Assembly: GCA_934481345.1 (NCBI GenBank)
Contig: CAKSPF010000010.1
Span: 18,191-82,190, forward strand
Direction of reading: 5' to 3'
DNA from: an uncultured Clostridia bacterium
Lineage (GTDB): Bacteria > Bacillota > Clostridia > UMGS1810
Length of the DNA stretch: 64,000 bases
This document shows positions 7,730 to 17,643 of the stretch, piece by piece. Both the position numbers and the translations under genes were made by a program. Numbering within the stretch: position 1 is the stretch's first letter; each line of letters starts with the position of its first letter. The notes beneath the pieces were generated by a model. It saw only the letters and a list, made by a program, of their open reading frames with translations. It was not told the origin of the DNA and did no database searches.

Positions 7730-9844
7730 ATGAAAGACAAAGCATTTGGAGTTTTGCAGCGAATCGGGCGTTCGTTCATGCTGCCGATAGCGCTGCTTCC
7801 GGTTGCGGGACTTTTCCTCGGCATAGGAAGTTCGTTTACCAACGAAACCATGCTTAATGCCTATAAACTTACAAACATTATACATCAGGGAAATTTCCTG
7901 TACACCATTTTAGATATTCTCAACCAGGCAGGAAGTGCTGTATTCAACAACCTCGCCCTGCTGTTTGCCCTCGGTGTTTCAATAGGCATGGCAAAAAAGG
8001 AAAAAGAAGTTGCCGCCCTTGCCAGCGTTATATCCTATATTATAATGAACACGGCGATAAGCGCGCTCATAACCGCATCGGGCGGTGTGGAAGCCATGCC
8101 GGATAACTCCACAGCCTCCATACTCGGAATAACAACCCTGCAAATGGGTGTGTTCGGCGGTATTATAGTCGGTCTGGGAGTAGCTGCACTGCACAACAGA
8201 TACTACAAAACCGAGCTGCCGCAGGTTTTGTCGTTTTTCAGCGGAACACGATTTGTACCCATAATATGCAGTGTTGCGTATCTCATAGTCGGCATACTGC
8301 TGTTTTACATCTGGCCTGTTATTCAGACGGGTATATCCTGGCTCGGAAACCTCGTAATAAAGACGGGATATATCGGTACCTGGATATACGGTATTATAGA
8401 AAGAGCGCTCATTCCGTTCGGCCTGCACCATGTATTCTATATTCCTTTCTGGCAGACGGCTCTCGGAGGCAGTGCAATAATTGACGGCAATATAATAAAC
8501 GGCGCGCAGAACATCTTCTTTGCGGAGCTTGCGTCAAAGGCAACAACCGTATTTTCCGTATCAGCCACAAGGTTTATGGCAGGTAAATTCCCGTTTATGA
8601 TTTTCGGTCTGCCGGGCGCCGCTATTGCCATGTATAAATGCGCCCGTCCGGAAAAGAAAAAGGTCGTCGGCGGACTTCTCATATCGGCGGCGCTTACCTC
8701 AATGCTTACGGGTATTACCGAACCGCTTGAATTTACCTTCCTTTTTGTCGCTCCGCTGATGTATGCCGTACACTGCGTGCTTGCCGGACTTTCCTACATG
8801 CTTATGCATATACTGAACGTAGGTGTGGGTATGACGTTCTCCGGAGGACTTATAGATTTGTTCCTTTTCGGTATTTTGCAGGGCAATGCCAAAACCCACT
8901 GGATATGGATAGTGGTTGTCGGCATAGTATACTTTTTTGTATACTACGGTGTGTTCGGCTTTATGATTAAAAAACTCGACCTCAAAACTCCCGGACGTGA
9001 CGCCGATGAAACCGAAACAAAGCTGTATACCCGAAAAGACGTGGAACAGCGCGCAAGCAAAAAAAGCGGAATGACCCCAAATGCGGACTTTGCGCAAAGC
9101 GCGCTTATACTGAGCGGTCTTGGCGGCAGGGACAATATCTCGGATATTGACTGCTGTGCCACAAGGCTCAGAATTACGGTTAAAAATCCGGAAAAGGTAG
9201 ATGACGGCCCGCTCAAAAGGAGCGGCGCCTCCGGAGTTATTCACAGCGGAAACGGTGTGCAGGTAATCTACGGACCTCAGGTATCGGTAATAAAGTCAAA
9301 ATTTGAGGATTACCTTGAATCGCATATTGATGACGAACCCGTCACCGAAGATTTGCAGCCCGACTCCGGGAAAAAGAATACCGCTTTTGCAAAAAGCACA
9401 AAAATTTATTCTCCGCTAAACGGCAGGATAATTCCTATCACCGAAGTTGAGGACGAGGCTTTCTCGTCAAAGGCTCTCGGCAACGGCGCGGCGGTCGAAC
9501 CGTCGGAGGGCAGGCTGTATTCCCCGGTTGACGGCACTGTGGAAAACGTCTATGACACAGGCCATGCAATATCCCTTGTATCCGATGACGGAGCCGAAAT
9601 TCTGCTTCATATAGGCATAGATACCGTTAAGCTTAAAGGAAAATACTTTACAAACAATGTCAAAAACAATCAAAAAGTTAAAAAAGGCGATTTGCTCATA
9701 TCGTTTGATATAGCAAATATCAAAAAAGCAGGATATAAGGTCACAACTCCTATTATAATCTGCAACACCGATTCATACAAAAGTATAGAGATTACCGCCT
9801 CGGACAATGTGAAAAACGGAACTGAAATACTGAAATTAGACTAA
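7730..9844 (+). CDS. PTS sugar transporter EIICBA, glucose/GlcNAc/maltose family
   Basis: A 704-aa fused permease that imports and phosphorylates a sugar. Order: EIIC membrane domain (about 1-430, several helices, GLHHVFYIPFW), EIIB (about 450-525) with phospho-Cys in DCCATRLR, and EIIA (about 545-704) with active His in ILLHIGIDTV. ATG follows AAGGTG. The exact sugar cannot be told from sequence reading; glucose, N-acetylglucosamine or maltose are possible. It stands alone, divergent from the pyr operon and closed by a strong terminator. A gene for an antiterminator is not seen beside it. Confidence 0.9.
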   Translation: MKDKAFGVLQRIGRSFMLPIALLPVAGLFLGIGSSFTNETMLNAYKLTNIIHQGNFLYTILDILNQAGSAVFNNLALLFALGVSIGMAKKEKEVAALASVISYIIMNTAISALITASGGVEAMPDNSTASILGITTLQMGVFGGIIVGLGVAALHNRYYKTELPQVLSFFSGTRFVPIICSVAYLIVGILLFYIWPVIQTGISWLGNLVIKTGYIGTWIYGIIERALIPFGLHHVFYIPFWQTALGGSAIIDGNIINGAQNIFFAELASKATTVFSVSATRFMAGKFPFMIFGLPGAAIAMYKCARPEKKKVVGGLLISAALTSMLTGITEPLEFTFLFVAPLMYAVHCVLAGLSYMLMHILNVGVGMTFSGGLIDLFLFGILQGNAKTHWIWIVVVGIVYFFVYYGVFGFMIKKLDLKTPGRDADETETKLYTRKDVEQRASKKSGMTPNADFAQSALILSGLGGRDNISDIDCCATRLRITVKNPEKVDDGPLKRSGASGVIHSGNGVQVIYGPQVSVIKSKFEDYLESHIDDEPVTEDLQPDSGKKNTAFAKSTKIYSPLNGRIIPITEVEDEAFSSKALGNGAAVEPSEGRLYSPVDGTVENVYDTGHAISLVSDDGAEILLHIGIDTVKLKGKYFTNNVKNNQKVKKGDLLISFDIANIKKAGYKVTTPIIICNTDSYKSIEITASDNVKNGTEILKLD

Positions 9845-9854
9845 TATATTAAAT

Positions 9855-9887
9855 AACAGCAGGACGAAACACATTCGTCCTGCTGTT
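9855..9887. terminator. Bidirectional intrinsic terminator
   Basis: A 14-bp perfect stem (9855-9868 with 9874-9887), loop ACACA, with T-rich tail. It separates the convergent PTS and solute-binding genes. Confidence 0.9.
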
Positions 9888-9912
9888 TGTTTATATACAT
9901 ATTTAAAGATAT

Positions 9913-11577
9913 TTATTTTCCGTTTTTGTCATAAGCTTTCTGAGTAAGCTCCAGATACTTATCCGCGCCTATTGATTTTAAGTGCTTGATATAAGCGTTC
10001 CACTCTTTGTCTATATCCTTATTTCCCGTGATAAAGAGCGCCATCTGCTCGTCAACATATGATTTTATATCGCTCTGGTACTGCGATACCTCCGAATACT
10101 CGTCAATATCATAGATATATTTCTTTACGGGATATTTATAGCCCGTCTTTACATATGAAGGCATTGCAAGGGATATTGCATACTCGGAGTCACTGCTCGA
10201 AGCGGCAGTCATACCGAGAGAAATGTCATAATCTCTGTAGCCGGGTCCTATGTTCATCCAGTGATGGTTTGAAGGCTCGCCCCATACCATTATAGGACTG
10301 ATTTTTGCCTTGTAGCCCATGCTTTCATACATACTCTTTTCGTCGGCTTTCGGCTCAACCCAGTCTACGCCTTTTTCTCCCCATCTGTTCCATATGGTCA
10401 TTTCCTCGCTGCACATAAGGTCACCGAGTCTGAACGCAAGCTCGGGATGCTTGCAGTTTTTGGTAACAACCATTCCGCAGTACGGGTCGGATGTAAACGT
10501 AGCCGCACGTCTTACGCCGTTTTTACCGTTTTTAAGCGGCTCAAGATATGTATATTCCATCGTTCTTTCTTTTACATTTCCGGTATGCACCGGTGAGAAA
10601 TCCACAAATGCTCCTACAAGCGTCGGTGTAGCGGATTTAAGCTGTGTAAGCTGATTTTTGTCCTGTGTAAACTTGGTATCCGAAAGCAGTCCTTCTTCAT
10701 AAAGGCTGTTGAGATATTTAAGACCTTCCTTCCATTCCTTTTCCATGAAGCCCGCATGTACCTTACCCTTGCCATCGAGATACATATAATCCCTGTACCT
10801 CTGTATCGGCAAAAAGCTTGCCATTACAAAATCAGTAAGCATATCATCTTTGTATCCTGCTAACGGGATTTCGTCTGCTTTGCCGTTTCCGTTTGGATCC
10901 TTCTCTTTGAATGCTTTGAGCATATCTTTAAATTCGCTTAAAGTATTCGGTTTTTCAAGACCGAGTTTATCAAGCCACGGCTGATAAATCCAGCATTTTG
11001 CCGCATATTCGTTCTGCAAAATCTTATTGTACTTCGGCACATAATACATTGAGCCGTCCGACAATGTTATAAGCCTTTTAATGTCGTCATCGTATTTTTC
11101 TTTTTCGGCGTCAAACATCTTGTTAAGGTAATATGCGCTGTTATCGTAATACTGCTTTAAGTCTATTATTGTTCCGTTTCTGCCGTATGCCGCAAGCTGG
11201 CCGTCCTCAAAGGGCATCATCAGAATATCGGGCAAATCCTGACCGCCGGCGGCAATCATCAGCTCAACCTTCTGCGCCGTATCCGATGACGGAAGAAGCT
11301 GAAATTCAATGTTGCAGCCGAGTTTTTCTTCAAGAGCCTTTGTAAAGGTGTTGTCTTTGTAATCGGTGATAAGTGTGCTCTGTGCTATGCCGATTGTAAT
11401 TGTTGTGTCCTTGTATTCCTCTTTTACAATAGGAAATTCACCCGGCTTATTAAGAATGGTATCCATCTTGTAAGCCGCCTGATTGTCTTTGCCTTTGCCC
11501 GCACGCTTTGAACTGCATCCGGTAAAACAGCCTATTGCTATCGCAAATGACAATGCAATACACAATGTTTTCTTCAT
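9913..11577 (-). CDS. Extracellular solute-binding lipoprotein, ABC family 1
   Basis: A 554-aa substrate-binding lipoprotein of the long LipO-like type, probably for oligosaccharides. The signal sequence ends in the lipobox FTGC (Cys about residue 21). The loop DPNGNGKADEIPL near residue 230 is the calcium-binding-like segment frequent in these proteins. No ABC permease genes adjoin it, so it is either an orphan receptor or works with permeases elsewhere. The neighbouring glycosidases suggest a role in glycan uptake; that is inference. ATG follows TAGGAGGAATGATTA. Confidence 0.88.
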   Translation of the reverse strand: MKKTLCIALSFAIAIGCFTGCSSKRAGKGKDNQAAYKMDTILNKPGEFPIVKEEYKDTTITIGIAQSTLITDYKDNTFTKALEEKLGCNIEFQLLPSSDTAQKVELMIAAGGQDLPDILMMPFEDGQLAAYGRNGTIIDLKQYYDNSAYYLNKMFDAEKEKYDDDIKRLITLSDGSMYYVPKYNKILQNEYAAKCWIYQPWLDKLGLEKPNTLSEFKDMLKAFKEKDPNGNGKADEIPLAGYKDDMLTDFVMASFLPIQRYRDYMYLDGKGKVHAGFMEKEWKEGLKYLNSLYEEGLLSDTKFTQDKNQLTQLKSATPTLVGAFVDFSPVHTGNVKERTMEYTYLEPLKNGKNGVRRAATFTSDPYCGMVVTKNCKHPELAFRLGDLMCSEEMTIWNRWGEKGVDWVEPKADEKSMYESMGYKAKISPIMVWGEPSNHHWMNIGPGYRDYDISLGMTAASSSDSEYAISLAMPSYVKTGYKYPVKKYIYDIDEYSEVSQYQSDIKSYVDEQMALFITGNKDIDKEWNAYIKHLKSIGADKYLELTQKAYDKNGK

Positions 11578-11619
11578 TAATCATTCCTCCTAATCCAATT
11601 ATGTAATTACACTGTCATG

Positions 11620-11648
11620 ATTTTACCACTTTTGTTGTGATTTTGCAA
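11620..11648 (-). promoter_or_regulatory. Promoter of the solute-binding protein gene
   Basis: On the minus strand TTGCAA (11643-11648), 17 nt, TAAAAT (11620-11625), about 43 nt before the start codon. Confidence 0.7.
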
Positions 11649-11730
11649 TATATTTTATAGATTTTACATCGATTTATTGTTAAAAAGCAACATGAATTAA
11701 TGCTTATACAACATAAATACATATTATCAA

Positions 11731-11761
11731 AGAAAAAATATGCTGCCATACCGGGCAGCAT
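11731..11761 (-). terminator. Intrinsic terminator of the broken small gene
   Basis: ATGCTGCC (11740-11747) pairs with GGCAGCAT (11754-11761); on the minus strand it is followed by a T-run. It lies just after the ancestral stop of the frameshifted small gene. Confidence 0.75.
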
Positions 11762-11772
11762 GCCTTTTGTAT

Positions 11773-12016
11773 TTACTCAAAATTCTCTTTTTTGTATTTA
11801 AAAAATTTTTTTGCTTCCTCCGCAGATTCGAAATCTGTTTTTTGCCGTAAAGATACTCCGCAGCGTCCGACAGTCCGACAGAACACTAAGCGGATAATTC
11901 TCGTATTTTTTCGGTTTCATTAGCTCTCTGGCGCAATAATTATTAATTCCCGAGCGCATATCATTTATATAATCGCTTTTGGTAGCCACTCTTAAAAATT
12001 CGAACAAATCCTTCAT
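11773..12016 (-). pseudogene. Small hypothetical gene broken by an 8-bp duplication and a second frameshift
   Basis: The start MKDLFEFLRV (ATG 12014-12016, after GGGAG) leads into a reading frame that now ends at 11798. A tandem copy of TCCGACAG (11866-11873 and 11874-11881) shifts the frame. Removing it restores SDAAEYLYGKK, and a one-base change in the next A-run restores DFESAEEAKKFFKYKKENF up to a TAA at 11773-11775, just before the terminator. The original protein would be about 78 aa. I do not recognise its family. The two shifts could also be assembly errors. Confidence 0.6.
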
Positions 12017-12157
12017 TTGCATCTCCCTCTCAGAGAGCTTTTGCAACATAATCAAAATTATACCGTAATATCATTTTATGGGTATCTGTTCTATACATAA
12101 AATTATATCGACCGACTATCGGATTTGTCAATGATTTTGGACAATGCCGAAGAAAAA

Positions 12158-12292
12158 TCAGTTTTGCCCAAAAAGGAGCTTTTCTTTAACAAATTTATTT
12201 CTCAGCCACGAATGTTTAAGAGCATTGAGAGTGTATACGACGTCCGGATTTTTGCTGACATTATAGCGATTAAGGGTACACTTGCTGTTTTT
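12158..12292 (-). pseudogene. C-terminal remnant of a PHP-domain gene
   Basis: The minus strand reads KCTLNRYNVSKNPD, then YTLNALKHSWLRNKF, then a short tail to TGA at 12158-12160. This is clearly homologous to the last 35 residues of the intact PHP protein at 17850-18593 (KCTLNHYKVSKNPD and ENIEHSWLKNK). No N-terminal part remains; similarity ends near 12292, right before the promoter of the glycosidase unit. It is a truncated paralogue. Confidence 0.75.
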
Positions 12293-12314
12293 TTGTATAA
12301 AAAAACAAAAACTA

Positions 12315-12343
12315 TTGACAACGGTGAAATTGTTTAGTATAAT
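12315..12343 (+). promoter_or_regulatory. Strong promoter before the tRNA-like element and glycosidase
   Basis: TTGACA (12315-12320), 17 nt, TATAAT (12338-12343): a perfect sigma-A consensus. Transcription would begin near 12350. Confidence 0.85.
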
Positions 12344-12385
12344 GTGTACAAAACCGAAAGGTTTTTATTTCCATAAAATAAATAA

Positions 12386-12456
12386 GCGAAAGACCTCACA
12401 GGAAGTTAGTGCCTATATACGGCAATTAGTAAGTTCGAATCTTGCCTTTCGCACCA
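12386..12456 (+). pseudogene. tRNA-like sequence with intact acceptor stem, T-arm and CCA
   Basis: A 71-nt segment begins GCGAAAG and ends CTTTCGC-A-CCA, a perfect 7-bp acceptor stem with discriminator A and encoded CCA. The T-arm GTAAG-TTCGAAT-CTTGC is also well formed. The anticodon arm keeps a 4-bp stem (TGCC/GGCA), but the loop TATATAC lacks U33, and the D-arm is short and badly paired. This looks like a decayed tRNA or a tRNA-like leader element. It lies 43 nt after a perfect promoter and 66 nt before a glycosidase start. Confidence 0.6.
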
Positions 12457-12480
12457 AGGCTCATACAGTAAGTGAGCTTA

Positions 12481-12497
12481 TATGCAGAATCTGCATA
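12481..12497. promoter_or_regulatory. Perfect palindrome in the glycosidase leader
   Basis: TATGCAGA-A-TCTGCATA, 17 nt, lies 25 nt ahead of the start codon. It could be an operator or a small RNA hairpin masking the ribosome site region. Just before it, AGGCTCA and TGAGCTT form another hairpin. Confidence 0.45.
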
Positions 12498-12521
12498 AAA
12501 TTTTATGGGAGGAAAAGGATT

Positions 12522-15500
12522 ATGGATTATGGAAAATTCTCATCACGGTTATTTTCACTTGTAACCGCATTTATTTTTGCGGTTTCATCACTGTTTGTTT
12601 CACCCGTTTTTGCTGATGAGGCAGCAAATGAGCTTAAAATTATGTATGACGGTTCACGGCAGAACTCGACGGTAAACTCCGGCAATATGCTGAGGCTTGC
12701 TTCTGTCGGAAGCGGTATTTCTTGCGCGGTAAAATCCGCAGCGCCGCTTAAAGAATCGGGAGATTATACATATAAATTAAGCGGAACTGCCCAGAAAGCT
12801 CTCGGAAATGGTATTTCTCATATGCGTCCGGAAACAGATGTTGTTGCCGGAAACACAAAAGCATATAAATACACATCTTTGGCTTTCGACGTTCTTTTTG
12901 AAACCGACGGAAGCGGTCTTTTCTACAGATTTGATCAGTTCAAAAGTGACGGTTCAGGCGCATGCACATCCGGGCACTACAACATCTATGTGGGAACATC
13001 GGGCGCCCAAAACGGCGTCACTATGACTACGGAAACAATCGTTTCCAAAAACAAATGGCACAAAGTAAGCATAGTATACGGAAGCGATGGCAGCGAAAAC
13101 AACAACACTCTCTCGGTATATATAGACGGAGTTCTTGATACCTCCTGCACACTTACCGAAGGCGGTTACGGCACATATACCGGCGCACCGAACGGTTACC
13201 TATGCCTAAGTGCGGCAAAAGACGCACAATACACAGCATACCTTGACAACATATGCGTTTATGCCGGAAACGGACAATATACAGGCGGAGATAAAAGCCG
13301 TATACTCCGCACGGATTCATATACCGCACGGCTTGGAAACGATTTTGTGGAAACAAGGAGCGATGTTACGGCAGCAAGCCTTAAAAGCGGTATCACCGCA
13401 AGCAGCGGCGCTTCGGTGGGCATATATGACAGCTCGCTTTTGCCAAAGGCCGATGATGCTATTGTAAGTGCGGACGACATACTGACTGTTGTAAGCAGCG
13501 AAGGTCTGTATTCATATTATGATATTTCAATATGCAGTCTTGAGGATAACGGTGTAGACAAATTAATGGACAATCTTGCCGTAAATACTGTTTCAAACAC
13601 ATTTACCGAGCCGTCTGACGGCGGTTGGTATAAACAGGGCGGCAACCCCACCATTTCAAGTGTATTTGACAGCACACAAAATGCGGACTGCGTGCAAGCT
13701 TCAAACAGACCAAACTATACATCGGGAATACAGCAAAAAATTTATTATGACAGCTTCTATAAAAAATCATGGGACAACCCCGGCGATTCTTCTGTTTACA
13801 GTCTTTCATATTATATAAAATCGGTAACAGATCAGCGGCTGACTATTGCGGTGAAATGGTATGTTAACGGCACCGATGCCGGTCTGAGCGATTCTTCATA
13901 TACTTATACTGCTGCGCTTAAACAAAATGAATGGACCCGCATACAAAAAAATATCAATCTCAAGGTTCCGGAATCGATAAGCTCCGAAAATTATGAAAAT
14001 ACATATTTAAGAATATACATAATCGGCGGCAGAAGCGGTGTTGATACCGGCGACTTCAGCATATGCAGCTTCCGGCTTTCAAAAATATTTGCCGGAAAAA
14101 TTCAAAATATTTCAATTGATGATGAAAATACAATCGGCACCGTTTCACAAAACGCACTCGGCTATGCATATGAAGGCGGCAACTACTGGTACGGAAAGGC
14201 TTCCGGAGGATCGGTTTCCAAAATGAACAAATGCCTGAAGGAATCATATCTTGACTATGCTCGAAATATAGGCTTCAAAGCTGTACGAATAGGCGGCTTT
14301 ATGTCAAATTATGAGCTGTGGAAACGAAGTATCGGAAATGTTCAAAACAGAACAGCATACTGCTATCCGCGTGCTCAGGTAAGCACCCTGACTTACTCTT
14401 TGCCGAGCGTTGAGTATATAGGCATGACAGAAAGAGTAAAGCTCGCGCAGACATACAACCCCGATGCAAAAATAATAATGTGCGTAAACATGTGGTCGGC
14501 GGAACCCACGGCAAACAATATGAATGACGAAACGGGCACTGTTCCGAACATATCGGCAGTATACCCCGTCAAAATCATGAGAAATTTGAACGAGTACAAC
14601 GGAAATCTTGACGAAACAATAGACGAAGAAATATTGAATATTGCAATAAATAACGTCCTTGACGAAATGCGTTTCTGGCTTTGCGACGAAAACGACTCCA
14701 GGAGATTCGGCGCCGACGGCACCGACTGGGCTGCAAAAAGGCAGGAAAACGGTTTTGAAAATCCGGTAGAAATTTACTGCTGGGAGCTTGGAAACGAATT
14801 ATATATAAGAAAATTAAGCTCCGCAGGATATATAAATCTTGCACAGCGCTTTATCACTGCAATCAAAGCCGTATTTCCGGAAGTAAAGCTTGCCGTTCAC
14901 ACTACGGCGGCATACAACAACTGGGCAGTTCCGATAATAGAGCAGCTCGGAAATCAGGTAGATTTTATCTCAACGCACAACTACTATAATTACAAGGCAT
15001 CCGCCTCAACCGCAAAAAACAAAGTTATAGCAGACGCTATAAGCGCTGTGAATAACCCGAATCTCAAACTGCTTGTTACAGAAGGCGGACTGGACACATT
15101 CCCAAAAGAATATGCAGGACCGTCAAATAAGACAATTGCGGCGTCGCTTTCGTTTGCAGATTATTTCAACAATGTCGTCAAGCTTGGTATACTGGACGGA
15201 TTTCAATATTACGGCGACACGGCACAGCTTATTTACAACGACGGTACAATGGCGACGGACGGATACTCGGAATTAAACTCCGCAGTAAATATAGAATACG
15301 GCGCTAACGGTGGAAAAGATGTTTATACTGCCGCAAACAGAAAAGCGTTTAATGCCGGTGTACAGTACATTGTATCCGGTCAGACATTAAAGGACAGCTG
15401 CGGATTTGCTTTTGGGGGCACTGCCGGTTTTGACCTTGCATTTGACTATATGCTTTCGGGCGGAGATTTGGCGGACAACGGTATGCAAGTCAAGGTTCAG

Positions 15501-16160
15501 CTGCAAAAAGACAGCGACTATAACAATAACATTGTATTAAATCAAAGCATCAGAAACATAGAAAAAGGCAAATGGCACACCTTCAATTCGGATTTTCAAA
15601 TTGAAATCCCGGAAGATTTTGATGAAAACATTGACAGATACCGCCTGAGAATAATTATTTTCGGGATTGCAAGTAATGTTGAATTTTCTGATATAAGTGT
15701 ATCCGATATGTCGCTTATCAAAAGCGGAATGCAAAATAATATTACAACCGGAACGCTTAACATCGGCGAATATGTGACAGACAATTATCACGACACAGCA
15801 CTTGCGGAACTTATAAAATACTATCTTGATAATTGCAGCGGAAGCATAGTGAGCGCCGTTTCATCCAGCAATATAATAGCAGAAAATGTGAGCTGCCTTG
15901 CAGTAAAAACCCAAAACGGCATAAGATTGTTTTTGTCAAATATCAGTGAAACAAATGACTACAGCATAAACTTCGACACCGATAAGACATACAGGATTTC
16001 CAAAAAATTTGCACAGTCCGCAGACAATTTATATGCTTCAAGAGAAATCGGCAAAAATGATATTGTAACAGTAAACGAAACATATGAAAACAGCAGTACC
16101 GTATCAGGAATTACCCTTCCGAAGCTTACCGTAACGGTTATTGATTTGGAAGAGAATTAA
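12522..16160 (+). CDS. Large secreted glycoside hydrolase, clan GH-A-like, with LamG and carbohydrate-binding regions
   Basis: A 1212-aa exported protein. The ATG at 12522 follows GGAGGAAAAGGATT and starts a clear signal peptide ending near VFADEA. Residues about 60-260 look like a LamG/concanavalin-type domain (WHKVSIVYGSDG, LSVYIDGV). Around residues 380-520 is a beta-rich carbohydrate-binding-like region. The catalytic barrel spans about 530-920: the acid/base candidate is Glu in WELGNEL and the nucleophile candidate is Glu in LLVTEGG, the usual NE and late-E arrangement of GH39/GH51-like arabinofuranosidases or xylosidases. A second beta-rich region follows. The exact GH family is uncertain. 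Confidence 0.8.
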   Translation: MDYGKFSSRLFSLVTAFIFAVSSLFVSPVFADEAANELKIMYDGSRQNSTVNSGNMLRLASVGSGISCAVKSAAPLKESGDYTYKLSGTAQKALGNGISHMRPETDVVAGNTKAYKYTSLAFDVLFETDGSGLFYRFDQFKSDGSGACTSGHYNIYVGTSGAQNGVTMTTETIVSKNKWHKVSIVYGSDGSENNNTLSVYIDGVLDTSCTLTEGGYGTYTGAPNGYLCLSAAKDAQYTAYLDNICVYAGNGQYTGGDKSRILRTDSYTARLGNDFVETRSDVTAASLKSGITASSGASVGIYDSSLLPKADDAIVSADDILTVVSSEGLYSYYDISICSLEDNGVDKLMDNLAVNTVSNTFTEPSDGGWYKQGGNPTISSVFDSTQNADCVQASNRPNYTSGIQQKIYYDSFYKKSWDNPGDSSVYSLSYYIKSVTDQRLTIAVKWYVNGTDAGLSDSSYTYTAALKQNEWTRIQKNINLKVPESISSENYENTYLRIYIIGGRSGVDTGDFSICSFRLSKIFAGKIQNISIDDENTIGTVSQNALGYAYEGGNYWYGKASGGSVSKMNKCLKESYLDYARNIGFKAVRIGGFMSNYELWKRSIGNVQNRTAYCYPRAQVSTLTYSLPSVEYIGMTERVKLAQTYNPDAKIIMCVNMWSAEPTANNMNDETGTVPNISAVYPVKIMRNLNEYNGNLDETIDEEILNIAINNVLDEMRFWLCDENDSRRFGADGTDWAAKRQENGFENPVEIYCWELGNELYIRKLSSAGYINLAQRFITAIKAVFPEVKLAVHTTAAYNNWAVPIIEQLGNQVDFISTHNYYNYKASASTAKNKVIADAISAVNNPNLKLLVTEGGLDTFPKEYAGPSNKTIAASLSFADYFNNVVKLGILDGFQYYGDTAQLIYNDGTMATDGYSELNSAVNIEYGANGGKDVYTAANRKAFNAGVQYIVSGQTLKDSCGFAFGGTAGFDLAFDYMLSGGDLADNGMQVKVQLQKDSDYNNNIVLNQSIRNIEKGKWHTFNSDFQIEIPEDFDENIDRYRLRIIIFGIASNVEFSDISVSDMSLIKSGMQNNITTGTLNIGEYVTDNYHDTALAELIKYYLDNCSGSIVSAVSSSNIIAENVSCLAVKTQNGIRLFLSNISETNDYSINFDTDKTYRISKKFAQSADNLYASREIGKNDIVTVNETYENSSTVSGITLPKLTVTVIDLEEN

Positions 16161-16201
16161 ATATATCAAGAGGATTTAAACACAACAACGGAGGAACAAA
16201 A

Positions 16202-17569
16202 ATGAAAGCAAAAATTTATATCACGGACTACAGCACAGACAAAAGGCTTGCCTTTTCGGGCACAAAGGAATTTACAGAGAAAAACCGCGACGTGCTCGAA
16301 ACATTTGACAAGTCCGACGACGTGGAAGCAAATCTGATTAATCTTCACCCCGACGTGACATACCACACCTTTGAGGGCTTCGGCGGCGGTTTCACCGAGG
16401 CGGCGGCAATTGCCTGGAGCGCAATGTCGGATAATAAACGCGCGGAATTTATGAAATCATATTTCGACGCAAATGACGGCATAGGCTACACCTTCGGCAG
16501 AGTGCATATGAACAGCTGCGACTTTTGTGTAAACGACTACTGCTTTGTAAAAGACGGAGATGAAGATTTAAGCACCTTTGATATTTCTCACGACAAGGAA
16601 AAAATGATTCCGATGATTAAAGAGGCTTATAAGTATGCACAAAGACTACGGCTCTTTGCTTCACCGTGGTCACCGCCGGTATACATGAAAACAAATGATA
16701 AAATTCAGGGCGGTCACCTTGACCGCAAGTATTATGCACTGTGGGCAAAGTATTTCAAAAAATTTGCGGAGGAATATAAAAAAGCAGGTGTAGACATCAA
16801 TATGTTTACAATACAGAACGAGCCTCGACATAATCAGCAATGGGAATCGTGTCTGTATACACCCGAAGAAGAAGCCGAATTTCTCGGATACTTAGCAAAA
16901 GAGCTTGCCGACACGGATATAAAAATTATTTGCTACGACCACTGCCGCGAAAGAATCTACGAGCGCGCAAAGGCAATTTTTGAAAGCTCCTCCGGAAAAT
17001 TCTGTGACGGTATAGCGCATCACCACTATTCGGGCGACCATTACGGCGAGATAGAGATTGTAAAAAAATGCTATCCCGAAAAAATACAGATAATGAGCGA
17101 GGTTTGCGCTTTTGACCGGGAGCAGGGCATAAAAACCGAAAACGCTTTCAGCTTCGGTGAAGAATACGGATATGATATATGCCGCTCATTAAAAGCCGGA
17201 CTTAACTATTACTGTGACTGGAACATTACCCTTGATGAGTTCAACGGTCCCTGCCACCACCGCGAGGACAGGGAACTTGTGGATACACCGGTATACTGCA
17301 AGGCTTCGACCGATGAACTCGTATATCAGCCGAGCTACTACTATATCGGGCATTTCAGCAAATTCATACGCCCCGGAGCTGTGTGCATAGGAATAAGCAC
17401 TTTCAGCGAAAAGCTTGACGTGTGTGCATTCAAAAATACAGACAATTCAATCGTCTGCGTTGTTCTCAACAAAAACGGTTTTGATATGGAATTTTATCTC
17501 AGAACAGATAATTCCATACTTCCGTATACAGCCAAGGCTCACACAATAATGACATTCATCATGGAATAA
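16202..17569 (+). CDS. GH30-family glycoside hydrolase, cytoplasmic
   Basis: A 455-aa enzyme without signal peptide. FEGFGGGFTEAAA near residue 59 is the GH30 N-terminal signature; the acid/base Glu is in TIQNEP (about residue 203) and the nucleophile Glu in IMSEV (about residue 301). GH30 members act on beta-glucosyl, beta-xylosyl or beta-fucosyl linkages; the substrate is not visible here. It follows the secreted glycosidase by 41 bp with GGAGG ahead, so it probably shares its transcript. Outside cutting followed by inside trimming of the products is the likely scheme. Confidence 0.88.
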   Translation: MKAKIYITDYSTDKRLAFSGTKEFTEKNRDVLETFDKSDDVEANLINLHPDVTYHTFEGFGGGFTEAAAIAWSAMSDNKRAEFMKSYFDANDGIGYTFGRVHMNSCDFCVNDYCFVKDGDEDLSTFDISHDKEKMIPMIKEAYKYAQRLRLFASPWSPPVYMKTNDKIQGGHLDRKYYALWAKYFKKFAEEYKKAGVDINMFTIQNEPRHNQQWESCLYTPEEEAEFLGYLAKELADTDIKIICYDHCRERIYERAKAIFESSSGKFCDGIAHHHYSGDHYGEIEIVKKCYPEKIQIMSEVCAFDREQGIKTENAFSFGEEYGYDICRSLKAGLNYYCDWNITLDEFNGPCHHREDRELVDTPVYCKASTDELVYQPSYYYIGHFSKFIRPGAVCIGISTFSEKLDVCAFKNTDNSIVCVVLNKNGFDMEFYLRTDNSILPYTAKAHTIMTFIME

Positions 17570-17643
17570 GCAATATTAAAACCTGTTCAAAGAAAAGCAA
17601 TGCAAATTAAATGCATATTTCAATGAAAGTAAATTTCTTTAAA

